Assembly (NCBI RefSeq): GCF_028728065.1
Contig: NZ_CP117811.1
Span: 2,744,342 to 2,808,341 of the forward strand
From: Lentisphaera profundi
Lineage (GTDB): Bacteria; Verrucomicrobiota; Lentisphaeria; Lentisphaerales; Lentisphaeraceae
Direction of reading: 5' to 3'
DNA length: 64,000 bases
In this document: one piece after another, positions 53,019 through 61,577 of the stretch
How the letters are laid out: the number at the start of each line of letters is the position of its first letter
Numbering within the stretch: the stretch's first letter is position 1
Translations under genes and position numbers: made by a program
The notes under the pieces: generated by a model
Told to the model about the DNA's origin: nothing
Seen by the model: the letters and a program-made list of their open reading frames with translations, nothing else
The model's database searches: none

Positions 53019-53206
53019 TGTATTTTCTATTTTCTTTTAATTTTTTCATTTCTATAGGACTATTGCTGACTTCGCATTTGTCTGAGTTTGTGATCCAAGT
53101 TAGCTTCGTAATTCATGGTAATTTAAGAGGCTAAATACAGATTGATAATTGTATTTCGTTTTCTACTTCGTTTGCCCTAAAAATCTTTTTTATTATTCCT
53201 ACAGAA
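52961..53206 (-). other. Gene-free cassette, copy E (246 bp, partly related to A-D)
   Basis: Its attC-proximal part (CTATAGGACTATTGCTGACTTCGCAT region) matches cassettes A-D, but the rest is different. It may be a recombinant of that family. No credible reading frame is seen. Confidence 0.6.
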
Positions 53207-53264
53207 CGACCGAGATTAGGGATTTCGAGCGAAGCGAAGAAATTCCTCTGCAGCTCATGGTTCG
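53204..53264 (-). repeat. attC site, type II
   Basis: R' CAGAAC, R'' GTTCGG. It closes the 53276 cassette. Confidence 0.9.
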
Positions 53265-53275
53265 GTTTCTGTTTT

Positions 53276-53743
53276 TTATTTTGCGTTGATATATACGTCG
53301 TAATATTCATATTCATCATGTTGGAAATATTCTTCGTCTTCCATTTCTTCTCCATCCTCATCATATGTATAAACATCTTTTCCTATGGAGTTAGAACAAA
53401 CTGTAATTATATATTCACCATTATTTAAATTGATTTTTAAATCATCATCGCCAGAATTAGCTGGTGCAGATACAACGAGTGTACCTGATGTGATATTTAG
53501 ATTTTTTTGAAATGTGCGTTCGTATGATTTATCTGGTGATTCATCAATGTACACTCTTAATCTATGGTCATTTAAATCTGCAACTGTCGATACATAGATT
53601 GCTTGGTCTGTCGCCATATAACCATATGCTAATTTATTTTGATCAATCCAAGATAGTTTGTCATCATTGTAATGATCATATCCAAGATTGAAAATCTAAA
53701 ATTGGTAGTGGTCTGCAAATATTCTGTCAGTTACTTTTATCAT
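53276..53743 (-). pseudogene. Cassette gene with in-frame stop codon
   Basis: The frame starts MIKVTDRIFADHYQF, meets TAG at 53696-53698, and continues in the same frame with IFNLGYDHYNDDKLSWI and on to AYGYMATDQ and the end YEYYDVYINAK. An internal ATG at 53617 would give a 113-residue product, but the upstream in-frame protein-like sequence suggests the original had about 155 residues. It is an acidic, probably soluble protein of unknown function. A readthrough or a downstream restart is possible. Confidence 0.7.
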
Positions 53744-53771
53744 ATTGAATTTTCATTTTTTTATTCTTACC

Positions 53772-53832
53772 GAACGTCTAAGCTGAGGGAGATTGAGCCT
53801 TAGCGAAAATCTTCCTTCCGGCTTCTTGTTAG
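53772..53832 (-). repeat. attC site, type III
   Basis: GAACGTCTAAGCTGAGG and CCTTCCGGCTTCTTGTTAGG. It closes the 53829 cassette. Confidence 0.88.
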
Positions 53833-54110
53833 GAGTTATCGTTATTTTCTTTGTTTCGTTTTATAAAAGATAAGTGAATTTTACCAAATGCTGCAAACAA
53901 TAGTAGAATGGATGCAATAGGAGCAACATAAAGTAATAAAATGGCAGTTAGTAATCCTAAGATATGCATGTCTGTAGGAGGCACTAACCATTCATAAATT
54001 ACTGTTATGAGAAAAGTAGTTATTACTAAAATCATAAGTGCGAAACCTATGTAATAAAACCATGATGTTATTCGTTGTATGAATTCGTTTTTTTTCATTT
54101 TCATTTTCAC
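53829..54110 (-). CDS. Small two-helix membrane protein (cassette gene)
   Basis: The protein has 93 residues with helices at about 17-40 and 49-74 and charged ends. No family is recognised. The stop lies in the R'' box of its attC. Confidence 0.55.
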   Translation of the reverse strand: MKMKMKKNEFIQRITSWFYYIGFALMILVITTFLITVIYEWLVPPTDMHILGLLTAILLLYVAPIASILLLFAAFGKIHLSFIKRNKENNDNS

Positions 54111-54114
54111 TTCC

Positions 54115-54174
54115 TAACGACCGAGATTAGGGATTTCGAGCGAAGCGAAGAAATTCCTCTGCAGCTCATGGTTA
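54115..54174 (-). repeat. attC site, type II
   Basis: Reference type II. It closes the gene-free cassette at 54118-54414. Confidence 0.9.
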
Positions 54175-54414
54175 GGTATTGTTTTTTTTGATCTTGAATA
54201 TTGTAGTTTAACTTCGTATTTGGTTTGTCTTTGTCAGATTATTCATTCGTTGATCAGCTGCCAAAATCTGATTTCATCGTGTAGTCAGCTGCATCTTTAC
54301 ATTGTTCTTTCAGATTTAGAATAGGGTATTTTCTAATCCATATTTCATCAATCTTCAGATCTATTTTTACATGATTTAAATTGGCTTTTATATGATTAAT
54401 TTTTTCTTACCTAA
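54118..54414 (-). other. Gene-free integron cassette (297 bp)
   Basis: Bounded by matching ends (start TTAGG; R'' GTTAGG). No frame of credible length or composition was found, and no similarity to cassettes A-E. It may be decayed or regulatory. Confidence 0.55.
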
Positions 54415-54475
54415 CGTTCGAGTTGAGCTGTGTTCGAGCCTAAGCGAGAAGATCAGTTCCAACGATTGGTTGTAC
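54412..54475 (-). repeat. attC site, type IV, single unit
   Basis: TAACGTTCGAGTTGAGCTG, then GTTCGAGCCTAAGCGAGAAG, then GATCAGTTCCAACGATTGG, then TTGTAC. It belongs to transposase cassette copy 2. Confidence 0.9.
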
Positions 54476-55990
54476 TTGGTTTCAATTATTGATGGGTCCA
54501 TATTTTCTATGGTGCTAAACTAAGTGTTTTTGTCTTGTTAAACAAGGTAACATTAGCGATGTAGTCACCGTGATTAGGCGCTTTTTATAGAGTTCAAAAG
54601 TTTTGAGAAGCAGTAGTCTTACATTTCTATGGATTTGAGTGCTTGTTGTCTTATAAAAAGAGCTAAATAGCCACTTTTGATATAAGTGCTTTTTGTCAGG
54701 GAGCCTGAACGCTCTGATTGGACTCTTATGCATGTAATTTCCCCCTTCTATAATGAAAGAGTATTGGTGGAGGTCTTTCATTTTGAAGGTCATTTCCACG
54801 TTTAAAATCACTATTACCACAGCAATCACAGACTTTGGGTTGCCAAGCTTCATCTTTGAATCTTTCGTTAGCTTTGAATTCTTTTAGTAGTTCAGCAAAG
54901 AGTATCTTACAGTATTCCTTACTGGTAGTTCGTTGAGCTCCTGCAAAAAGGCCATAAAATCTTGATCTCCGAAATCCTTTAGGAAGTACATGCTGCATAA
55001 ATCTTCTGATGAATTCCTGGGGTTTCATTCTGATATCTTTATGTCGAGCAATTCCTTTCTCGTCCAAATCTTTATAATCTTTGATATCAAAACTTATGAA
55101 TGAATTTTCAACTGCCGTAATTCTACTGTTCGCTATTGCACTTCGATAAACATAACGACTCAAGTACTCGACCACTACTTCAGCTCCTGAGAATGGTTTT
55201 TGGATATTGACGACCCAAGATTTTCCTTCGATGATTTTATATATTTCAGTGAAATCTTGTGTGTTAACTAACTTCTTATGTTTATAGAGACTCTTGAGTT
55301 TTCGGAGAAATCGTTTTTTGAATTCTGCGGAGGCTTCAAAAATGTCAAATAAATAATCTTCTCTTCCTGCTTTCCATGTTCCATCTTTTTTCATTCCTCC
55401 ACTTGTGACCAATATATGTACGTGAGGATGGAGGCATAAATCTTGGCCCCAGGTATGAAGTGTCGCTATAATTACAGGTATTGAATCATGATATTTTTTA
55501 CTCAGGTGAAGTAAGCTATCTGCAGCAGTTCTGAACAGTAAATTATAAATTTCTCGTTGGTTAAATCTTGCGATAGGATTCAGTTCATGGGGCAGAGTGA
55601 AAATGCTGTGAAAATAAGATACAGGGAGTAATTCATCGAGTCGTTCATTTAACCATCTTCTTCGACGTATTCCCTGACACATTGGACAATTGGTATTCCC
55701 GCATGAATTATAGACGGGTCGTTCACTTCCGCATTTACAACATACTTCATTATGTCCTCCAAGATAGGCTGTCCGGCACATAGCTATATCTTGTAGTGTT
55801 TTTCGTTGTTCTTTTAATAAAGAATGATTGCCTTCATAAGTTTGACCAAAACGTCTGAAGATTTCTCCCACACTATGTTCTGTTCTCGTTTCCATCTTTC
55901 TTACCTCTGTATAGATAAGAAATAACATCAATCTTTATATGTCAAATTAGTGTTTAAATTAGGTTCATTTTTTCCATTATTTTAGTACAA
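54415..55990 (-). mobile_element. IS91-type transposase cassette, copy 2 (1,576 bp)
   Basis: Same boundaries as the other copies: TTGTACT start and AGTACAAC at the attC. The inner sequence reads the same as copies 3 and 4. Confidence 0.88.
54726..55895 (-). CDS. IS91-family (HUH) transposase, cassette copy 2
   Basis: Identical 389-residue product to the gene at 41500-42669, with the same HUH and Tyr motifs and ribosome site. Complete and probably functional. Confidence 0.93.
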   Translation of the reverse strand: METRTEHSVGEIFRRFGQTYEGNHSLLKEQRKTLQDIAMCRTAYLGGHNEVCCKCGSERPVYNSCGNTNCPMCQGIRRRRWLNERLDELLPVSYFHSIFTLPHELNPIARFNQREIYNLLFRTAADSLLHLSKKYHDSIPVIIATLHTWGQDLCLHPHVHILVTSGGMKKDGTWKAGREDYLFDIFEASAEFKKRFLRKLKSLYKHKKLVNTQDFTEIYKIIEGKSWVVNIQKPFSGAEVVVEYLSRYVYRSAIANSRITAVENSFISFDIKDYKDLDEKGIARHKDIRMKPQEFIRRFMQHVLPKGFRRSRFYGLFAGAQRTTSKEYCKILFAELLKEFKANERFKDEAWQPKVCDCCGNSDFKRGNDLQNERPPPILFHYRRGKLHA

Positions 55991-56047
55991 CGACCGAGAT
56001 TAGGGATTTCGAGCGAAGCGAAGAAATTCCTCTGCAGCTCATGGTTA
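55987..56047 (-). repeat. attC site, type II
   Basis: R' GTACAAC comes from the transposase cassette start, and R'' is GTTAG. It closes the 56059 cassette. Confidence 0.9.
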
Positions 56048-56058
56048 GATATTATCTT

Positions 56059-56634
56059 TTATTTCTTTTGATTTATAGATCGTTCTTCGTCTACTTTCTG
56101 TTCATACCATGAAAAAGGTTTTAAGTTTTCTTTTTCTTGATCAGTAAGTGTTTGATCAATTAATTGTACATTATTATGATGCTTTGCTAAGATGTAATTC
56201 TCTAAGGCTTTACCTAGTTCTTTATAATACTCATCTAAGTCTGTGAATTTACGTCTAGAAACAGAACCAATTCTTTTCTTATTGGTTATTAAATTAACTA
56301 AGTGAACATCCCCGTCGTATACACTAGCTTGTAAACCTTCATGCATCCCATCTTTTAAATTACCAAAACCTTCTTTACTATAAAAATATCCAGTCTCTTT
56401 CCCTTGATTATAAGTGTATATATATACAGGTTCTAAAAGTTCTTCATAAGCAACACATATTTGTAGCCATTCTCCATTCCTAACATATTTTTCAGTACCA
56501 CTATCCCATTTCATTTCTCCTCGCATGTACATTGAACTCTCACCTGGTTCATTTGACATGCCTGAGAATTCATAGTTTGGATGACTGCATCCAATAAATA
56601 AGAGAGTAATGATTATTTGTATGATGTATTTCAT
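56059..56634 (-). CDS. Lipoprotein with MORN/toxin-antitoxin-style repeats, unknown function (cassette gene)
   Basis: This 191-residue protein has a lipoprotein signal ending LLFIGCSHP (Cys near residue 19). The mature part has YSKEGFGNLKDGMHEGLQASVYDG, which vaguely recalls antitoxin-repeat or MORN-like strands. Otherwise no family is recognised. It probably sits in the outer or inner membrane, facing the periplasm. Confidence 0.6.
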   Translation of the reverse strand: MKYIIQIIITLLFIGCSHPNYEFSGMSNEPGESSMYMRGEMKWDSGTEKYVRNGEWLQICVAYEELLEPVYIYTYNQGKETGYFYSKEGFGNLKDGMHEGLQASVYDGDVHLVNLITNKKRIGSVSRRKFTDLDEYYKELGKALENYILAKHHNNVQLIDQTLTDQEKENLKPFSWYEQKVDEERSINQKK

Positions 56635-56655
56635 TTGTAATTTATTTTCCTTATC

Positions 56656-56715
56656 TAACGACCGAGATTAGGGATTTCGAGCGAAGCGAAGAAATTCCTC
56701 TGCAGCTCCTGGTTA
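56656..56715 (-). repeat. attC site, type II
   Basis: Reads GCTCCTGG in place of GCTCATGG. It closes the 56748 cassette. Confidence 0.9.
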
Positions 56716-56747
56716 GGTGTTTTTTTAATTCTGACATTATCTAGTTT

Positions 56748-57041
56748 TTATAAAAGAGTTGCCACTGCATTTTTCCAATTATCTGACTCCAAAGTACTCG
56801 TGATTAATTTGGGAATACCATCTGATGAGTCGTATGGATATCCAACTTCCTTATGATTAAGGAGGTATTCATGCCAAGCAATTAAATTATATTCAAAATC
56901 TTGACCAGTAATTTTAATTAGCTCTTCACGACCTTCTGTGATAATTTGTGCTAAAGACATCGATTTTACTTTAATTTCGAACATGCCTGGTGTAGATCCA
57001 CACAAGAAATGTAAAGCTATTTGTATTGGAGTAAGTCTCAT
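56748..57041 (-). CDS. Soluble protein of unknown function (cassette gene)
   Basis: This 97-residue protein starts MRLTPIQIALHFLCGSTPG. A longer frame upstream is only read-through of the attC and is not native. The C-terminal part has WHEYLLNHKEVGYPYDSSDG. Helical, with no signal. No family is recognised. Confidence 0.55.
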   Translation of the reverse strand: MRLTPIQIALHFLCGSTPGMFEIKVKSMSLAQIITEGREELIKITGQDFEYNLIAWHEYLLNHKEVGYPYDSSDGIPKLITSTLESDNWKNAVATLL

Positions 57042-57056
57042 TATTTTATTCTCACC

Positions 57057-57120
57057 TAACGTTCGAGTTGAGCTGTGTTCGAGCCTAAGCGAGAAGATCA
57101 GTTCCAACGATTGGTTGTAC
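57057..57120 (-). repeat. attC site, type IV, single unit
   Basis: Same as the site at 54412. It belongs to transposase cassette copy 3. Confidence 0.9.
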
Positions 57121-58635
57121 TTGGTTTCAATTATTGATGGGTCCATATTTTCTATGGTGCTAAACTAAGTGTTTTTGTCTTGTTAAACAAGGTAACATTA
57201 GCGATGTAGTCACCGTGATTAGGCGCTTTTTATAGAGTTCAAAAGTTTTGAGAAGCAGTAGTCTTACATTTCTATGGATTTGAGTGCTTGTTGTCTTATA
57301 AAAAGAGCTAAATAGCCACTTTTGATATAAGTGCTTTTTGTCAGGGAGCCTGAACGCTCTGATTGGACTCTTATGCATGTAATTTCCCCCTTCTATAATG
57401 AAAGAGTATTGGTGGAGGTCTTTCATTTTGAAGGTCATTTCCACGTTTAAAATCACTATTACCACAGCAATCACAGACTTTGGGTTGCCAAGCTTCATCT
57501 TTGAATCTTTCGTTAGCTTTGAATTCTTTTAGTAGTTCAGCAAAGAGTATCTTACAGTATTCCTTACTGGTAGTTCGTTGAGCTCCTGCAAAAAGGCCAT
57601 AAAATCTTGATCTCCGAAATCCTTTAGGAAGTACATGCTGCATAAATCTTCTGATGAATTCCTGGGGTTTCATTCTGATATCTTTATGTCGAGCAATTCC
57701 TTTCTCGTCCAAATCTTTATAATCTTTGATATCAAAACTTATGAATGAATTTTCAACTGCCGTAATTCTACTGTTCGCTATTGCACTTCGATAAACATAA
57801 CGACTCAAGTACTCGACCACTACTTCAGCTCCTGAGAATGGTTTTTGGATATTGACGACCCAAGATTTTCCTTCGATGATTTTATATATTTCAGTGAAAT
57901 CTTGTGTGTTAACTAACTTCTTATGTTTATAGAGACTCTTGAGTTTTCGGAGAAATCGTTTTTTGAATTCTGCGGAGGCTTCAAAAATGTCAAATAAATA
58001 ATCTTCTCTTCCTGCTTTCCATGTTCCATCTTTTTTCATTCCTCCACTTGTGACCAATATATGTACGTGAGGATGGAGGCATAAATCTTGGCCCCAGGTA
58101 TGAAGTGTCGCTATAATTACAGGTATTGAATCATGATATTTTTTACTCAGGTGAAGTAAGCTATCTGCAGCAGTTCTGAACAGTAAATTATAAATTTCTC
58201 GTTGGTTAAATCTTGCGATAGGATTCAGTTCATGGGGCAGAGTGAAAATGCTGTGAAAATAAGATACAGGGAGTAATTCATCGAGTCGTTCATTTAACCA
58301 TCTTCTTCGACGTATTCCCTGACACATTGGACAATTGGTATTCCCGCATGAATTATAGACGGGTCGTTCACTTCCGCATTTACAACATACTTCATTATGT
58401 CCTCCAAGATAGGCTGTCCGGCACATAGCTATATCTTGTAGTGTTTTTCGTTGTTCTTTTAATAAAGAATGATTGCCTTCATAAGTTTGACCAAAACGTC
58501 TGAAGATTTCTCCCACACTATGTTCTGTTCTCGTTTCCATCTTTCTTACCTCTGTATAGATAAGAAATAACATCAATCTTTATATGTCAAATTAGTGTTT
58601 AAATTAGGTTCATTTTTTCCATTATTTTAGTACAA
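57060..58635 (-). mobile_element. IS91-type transposase cassette, copy 3 (1,576 bp)
   Basis: Same length and boundaries as copies 2 and 4. Its upstream attC is the same type II variant found beside copy 1. Confidence 0.88.
57371..58540 (-). CDS. IS91-family (HUH) transposase, cassette copy 3
   Basis: Same 389-residue product as the gene at 41500-42669. Complete. Confidence 0.93.
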   Translation of the reverse strand: METRTEHSVGEIFRRFGQTYEGNHSLLKEQRKTLQDIAMCRTAYLGGHNEVCCKCGSERPVYNSCGNTNCPMCQGIRRRRWLNERLDELLPVSYFHSIFTLPHELNPIARFNQREIYNLLFRTAADSLLHLSKKYHDSIPVIIATLHTWGQDLCLHPHVHILVTSGGMKKDGTWKAGREDYLFDIFEASAEFKKRFLRKLKSLYKHKKLVNTQDFTEIYKIIEGKSWVVNIQKPFSGAEVVVEYLSRYVYRSAIANSRITAVENSFISFDIKDYKDLDEKGIARHKDIRMKPQEFIRRFMQHVLPKGFRRSRFYGLFAGAQRTTSKEYCKILFAELLKEFKANERFKDEAWQPKVCDCCGNSDFKRGNDLQNERPPPILFHYRRGKLHA

Positions 58636-58693
58636 CGACCGAGATCAGGGATTTCTGAGCGAAGCGAAGAAATTCCTCTGCAGCTCATGGTTC
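58632..58693 (-). repeat. attC site, type II variant
   Basis: Shares the GATCAGGGATTTCTGAGCG variant with the site at 42761. R'' is GTTCTA. It closes the 58693 cassette. Confidence 0.88.
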
Positions 58694-59250
58694 TACTTTT
58701 TTATTTCTTTTATATATTCTTTATCACATGTTTCGCATATAAAAAATTCTATCTTTTTACAGTGCGGATTCTTTTTTTGTTCTTCAGATAATGGACCTTT
58801 AAAGTATTGTCCTACAGGTGATAAATTCGGATATTTGTTTCGTTTTGGGTCAAAAACATAATGTACATTCAAAGAAGATTCATAATGATAAAATTTTTGT
58901 TTTTTCATCTTTGTGTCGTGTGTAATACATATCTTTTTTTTAGCATATTGATCAATAATTGTTTTAATGTTTTTAGTACACGTTTTACACTCTAACCCTG
59001 GAGGTGTTGTCTCGTACATGAAATACTTTGAATGTGGATTACTCTTTAGATATTTTTTGGGGATAAAGTAATCATATATTTCTTCTGTTAAAACTTGTTC
59101 AGCAATTAACTCTACATTGTCACCGTTATATCTCTCTTTATACATATTTTTCATTAGAAGAACTTCATGAAATTGACACTTCTTTTGTTCATCTGAAGTC
59201 AATGAATTGACAAAAATAACTGATAATATAAGTCTTATTAAATTTTTCAT
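58693..59250 (-). CDS. Secreted protein with CxxC pairs, unknown function (cassette gene)
   Basis: This 185-residue protein has a signal peptide (MKNLIRLILSVIFVNSLTS). It has ECKTCTKN in the middle and ICETCDKEYIKE at the end, plausible zinc or disulfide sites. Its architecture (signal peptide, then a small Cys-bearing domain) is shared loosely with the next two cassette genes. The stop is in the attC. Confidence 0.55.
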   Translation of the reverse strand: MKNLIRLILSVIFVNSLTSDEQKKCQFHEVLLMKNMYKERYNGDNVELIAEQVLTEEIYDYFIPKKYLKSNPHSKYFMYETTPPGLECKTCTKNIKTIIDQYAKKKICITHDTKMKKQKFYHYESSLNVHYVFDPKRNKYPNLSPVGQYFKGPLSEEQKKNPHCKKIEFFICETCDKEYIKEIKK

Positions 59251-59264
59251 GTTTTATTTATGTA

Positions 59265-59325
59265 GAACGACCGAGATTAGTGAGATTTGAGCCTAAGCGA
59301 AAATCTTCACTGCAGCTCATGGTTC
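59265..59325 (-). repeat. attC site, type I
   Basis: Reference type I with R' TAGAAC. It closes the 59325 cassette. Confidence 0.9.
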
Positions 59326-59927
59326 TATATTTTGCTATTTCTTTTTTTATGTTCATTATGATCAAACTTTTGAACTTCATATTTATTTTTTAATTTATAC
59401 CACACCCAGCGACCACCGCCTACGGTTTCTTGAATTAAATGAGGACACATTGTGTGTTGTGTGAATTCGAATGTGATATGGATGTATTCTTCAGATGACT
59501 TCTTACCTTTATAAAATTCTTCTAGTCTCACTTTTGCAGTGACTTTGCCTTGAAGCCATGGATAGTCATTAAGTTTTTTCTCATAATAATTGATTAAAGA
59601 TTCTCTTTCTTTTTTAGTTTCGTTTAATACGATATTTAATTTTTCTTTTAGTTTTTTATCATCAGGCATTAAGTCTATGTCGCCAGTGTGAATTTCCTTA
59701 AAAGTTGCGACATAGTGAAGATAGTTCTGCATAGCTAAATGAAATCGTATTTCTTCTCCAGTAAGCATTTTACCTTCATTAGAGAAAAAAACTATTTTTT
59801 CAACAAATCCAACAAAGACTTTGTCAGAATTCTCAAATTTCGTAAGTTGCTCTTTTTCGCTCCATTTAGTGGGGCTAGCTATTAAGATGTTAGCTAAGAG
59901 TAATAGATTTAGAATTAAAATCTTCAT
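59325..59927 (-). CDS. Secreted protein, paralogue of the next gene (cassette gene)
   Basis: This 200-residue protein has a signal peptide (MKILILNLLLLANILIASP). It contains VFVGFVEKIV, GKVTAKVRLEEFYKG and a VWYKLKNKYEVQ end. The 59984 gene has IFLGKVIEYKEQ, ITAKVNVTENLKG and IWYKSNK in the same order, so the two are distant paralogues in neighbouring cassettes. Function unknown. Confidence 0.6.
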   Translation of the reverse strand: MKILILNLLLLANILIASPTKWSEKEQLTKFENSDKVFVGFVEKIVFFSNEGKMLTGEEIRFHLAMQNYLHYVATFKEIHTGDIDLMPDDKKLKEKLNIVLNETKKERESLINYYEKKLNDYPWLQGKVTAKVRLEEFYKGKKSSEEYIHITFEFTQHTMCPHLIQETVGGGRWVWYKLKNKYEVQKFDHNEHKKRNSKI

Positions 59928-59941
59928 TTTTTTTCCTTATA

Positions 59942-60003
59942 GAACGACCGAGATTAGTGAGATTTGAGCCTAAGCGAAAATCTTCACTGCAGCTCATGGT
60001 TAT
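59942..60003 (-). repeat. attC site, type I
   Basis: Reference type I. It closes the 59984 cassette, whose reading frame runs into it. Confidence 0.9.
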
Positions 60004-60553
60004 GGTTTTTCGTTTCTTTTATTAGTGTTTTCAATGTTTCTAAATGCGCTATATCTATGGAATGTAATTCATTTAGTTTATTGCTTTTATACCAAATTGC
60101 TTCTTTTTTGTTTACCGCAAGTGCGATTTTCGGGTCTGGGCATCCCGAATGATGTTTATAATAACTCTTGCACGTATATTGAAGTATTCTGTCCTTCAAT
60201 ATAGAGCCTTTTAAGTTTTCAGTGACATTAACTTTAGCTGTGATAAGGACTGTAATTAAAGGTGGGTCTTCTCGAGGTCCAGGGGGTTCAGGAGGCTGCG
60301 ATCCTTTCGTTTCTTTAGATGATTTATCGTGATATTCTTCTTTGAAATCATAGAAACTATCAGCTTTTTCTTTTGTGATTTCTTTGTTGTCTATTAGATA
60401 TTGTTCTTTATATTCAATCACCTTACCTAAAAAAATGTCAGTAGAATTTGACGCAACGCTGTTTAAACTTTCGTTAGTCCATTTGATTACTCCTCCAAAT
60501 GTTGAGAGAGATACCAACAGTACTGTATAAAATATATTAAATTTCCTGTTCAT
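59984..60553 (-). CDS. Secreted protein, paralogue of the previous gene (cassette gene)
   Basis: This 189-residue protein has a signal peptide (MNRKFNIFYTVLLVSLSTFG). GGAGG precedes the ATG at 60553. The longer open frame upstream only reads through an attC. Near the middle is SQPPEPPGPREDP, a Pro-rich linker, then the domain shared with the 59325 gene. The stop codon TGA lies inside the attC, so the end NHELQ is encoded by the recombination site. Confidence 0.65.
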   Translation of the reverse strand: MNRKFNIFYTVLLVSLSTFGGVIKWTNESLNSVASNSTDIFLGKVIEYKEQYLIDNKEITKEKADSFYDFKEEYHDKSSKETKGSQPPEPPGPREDPPLITVLITAKVNVTENLKGSILKDRILQYTCKSYYKHHSGCPDPKIALAVNKKEAIWYKSNKLNELHSIDIAHLETLKTLIKETKNHNHELQ

Positions 60554-60566
60554 TATTATTCCTCCA

Positions 60567-60628
60567 TAACGACCGAGATTAGTGAGATTTGAGCCTAAGC
60601 GAGAATCTTCACTGCAGCTCATGGTTAG
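60567..60628 (-). repeat. attC site, type I
   Basis: Arms with GAGAATCTTCACT as at 39642. It closes the 60625 cassette. Confidence 0.9.
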
Positions 60629-61257
60629 CTCTTGTTTAATTGACTTTCTATTGAGGGATACCTGTTGAAAAATGGGTAATAATAAAACCAAAGAATTGCT
60701 TTTAATGGATAAAGAGGGATCGATTTAACATATTTATGTATTTGTAAAGAACCTTTAAATAAATTTAACTTTATGTTTTGTTCAGAAGTGTCATCAAGTG
60801 GAAAAATCTCCTTCTTTGTCTTAATACAGTCTAGAGAGTTTTTATGTTTCTCGATAAGTTCTTTTAACGGTATTTTTGGATAAACTTCTCGAAAATAGTT
60901 TTCAGGCATAGGAGTATTTGTAGATGCCTGATTGTTGTAAGTTGTTAAAGAATAACTATTGGAAAGTTCTGTTTCAATTGTAATGGAATTATCAGGTAGC
61001 GTGTAAAGTATAACTTGGCTTTTATTTCTCCATAGAACCATTGTTGCCAATTGTTTTTTCCATAGAATCTCCATCTTGAATTCGTCAGGTATTAATGCGT
61101 TGAATTTAGTAATATCTTTTTGTATATTTTTAGGTAATTCGTCATATTTTATTTCGTTAATGAAATTATCGACTGAAATATTTTTATTAAGTTCTTTATA
61201 AGCTGTAATTGGCGGGCCAATAAGTAATAGAACTATAAATAGTATGATCCATATCAT
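60625..61257 (-). CDS. Membrane-anchored protein of unknown function (cassette gene)
   Basis: This 210-residue protein has an N-terminal hydrophobic helix (MIWIILFIVLLLIGPPITA). A large soluble domain follows, probably outside the inner membrane. No conserved motif is recognised. Stop in R''. Confidence 0.55.
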   Translation of the reverse strand: MIWIILFIVLLLIGPPITAYKELNKNISVDNFINEIKYDELPKNIQKDITKFNALIPDEFKMEILWKKQLATMVLWRNKSQVILYTLPDNSITIETELSNSYSLTTYNNQASTNTPMPENYFREVYPKIPLKELIEKHKNSLDCIKTKKEIFPLDDTSEQNIKLNLFKGSLQIHKYVKSIPLYPLKAILWFYYYPFFNRYPSIESQLNKS

Positions 61258-61282
61258 TGTTGATTCCTTTTATTATTTGAGC

Positions 61283-61344
61283 TAACGACCGAGATTAGTG
61301 AGATTTGAGCCTAAGCGAGAATCTTCACTGCAGCTCATGGTTCT
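61283..61344 (-). repeat. attC site, type I
   Basis: Identical to the site of cassette A at 39642. It closes gene-free cassette D. Confidence 0.9.
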
Positions 61345-61517
61345 GTATTTGTTTCTTTTCATTTTTTTATTTCTATAAGACTATTGCTGACTTCGCATAA
61401 TTCTAAATTGAGGATTCTACTTTTGCTCTAGAATCTCTAGGTTCCGATAAGATTAAATTCGTGCATCCGCGATTTATTGGATCGTCGTTTCTTCCATTAT
61501 TATTTATTCCTACAGAA
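61286..61517 (-). other. Gene-free cassette family, copy D (232 bp)
   Basis: Same sequence as copy A 21.6 kb away, including the attC. It directly abuts transposase cassette copy 4. Confidence 0.75.
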
Positions 61518-61577
61518 CGTTCGAGTTGAGCTGTGTTCGAGCCTAAGCGAGAAGATCAGTTCCAACGATTGGTTGTA
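61515..61577 (-). repeat. attC site, type IV, single unit
   Basis: Same as the sites at 54412 and 57057, but preceded by CAGAAC because cassette D starts TTCTG. It belongs to transposase cassette copy 4. Confidence 0.9.
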
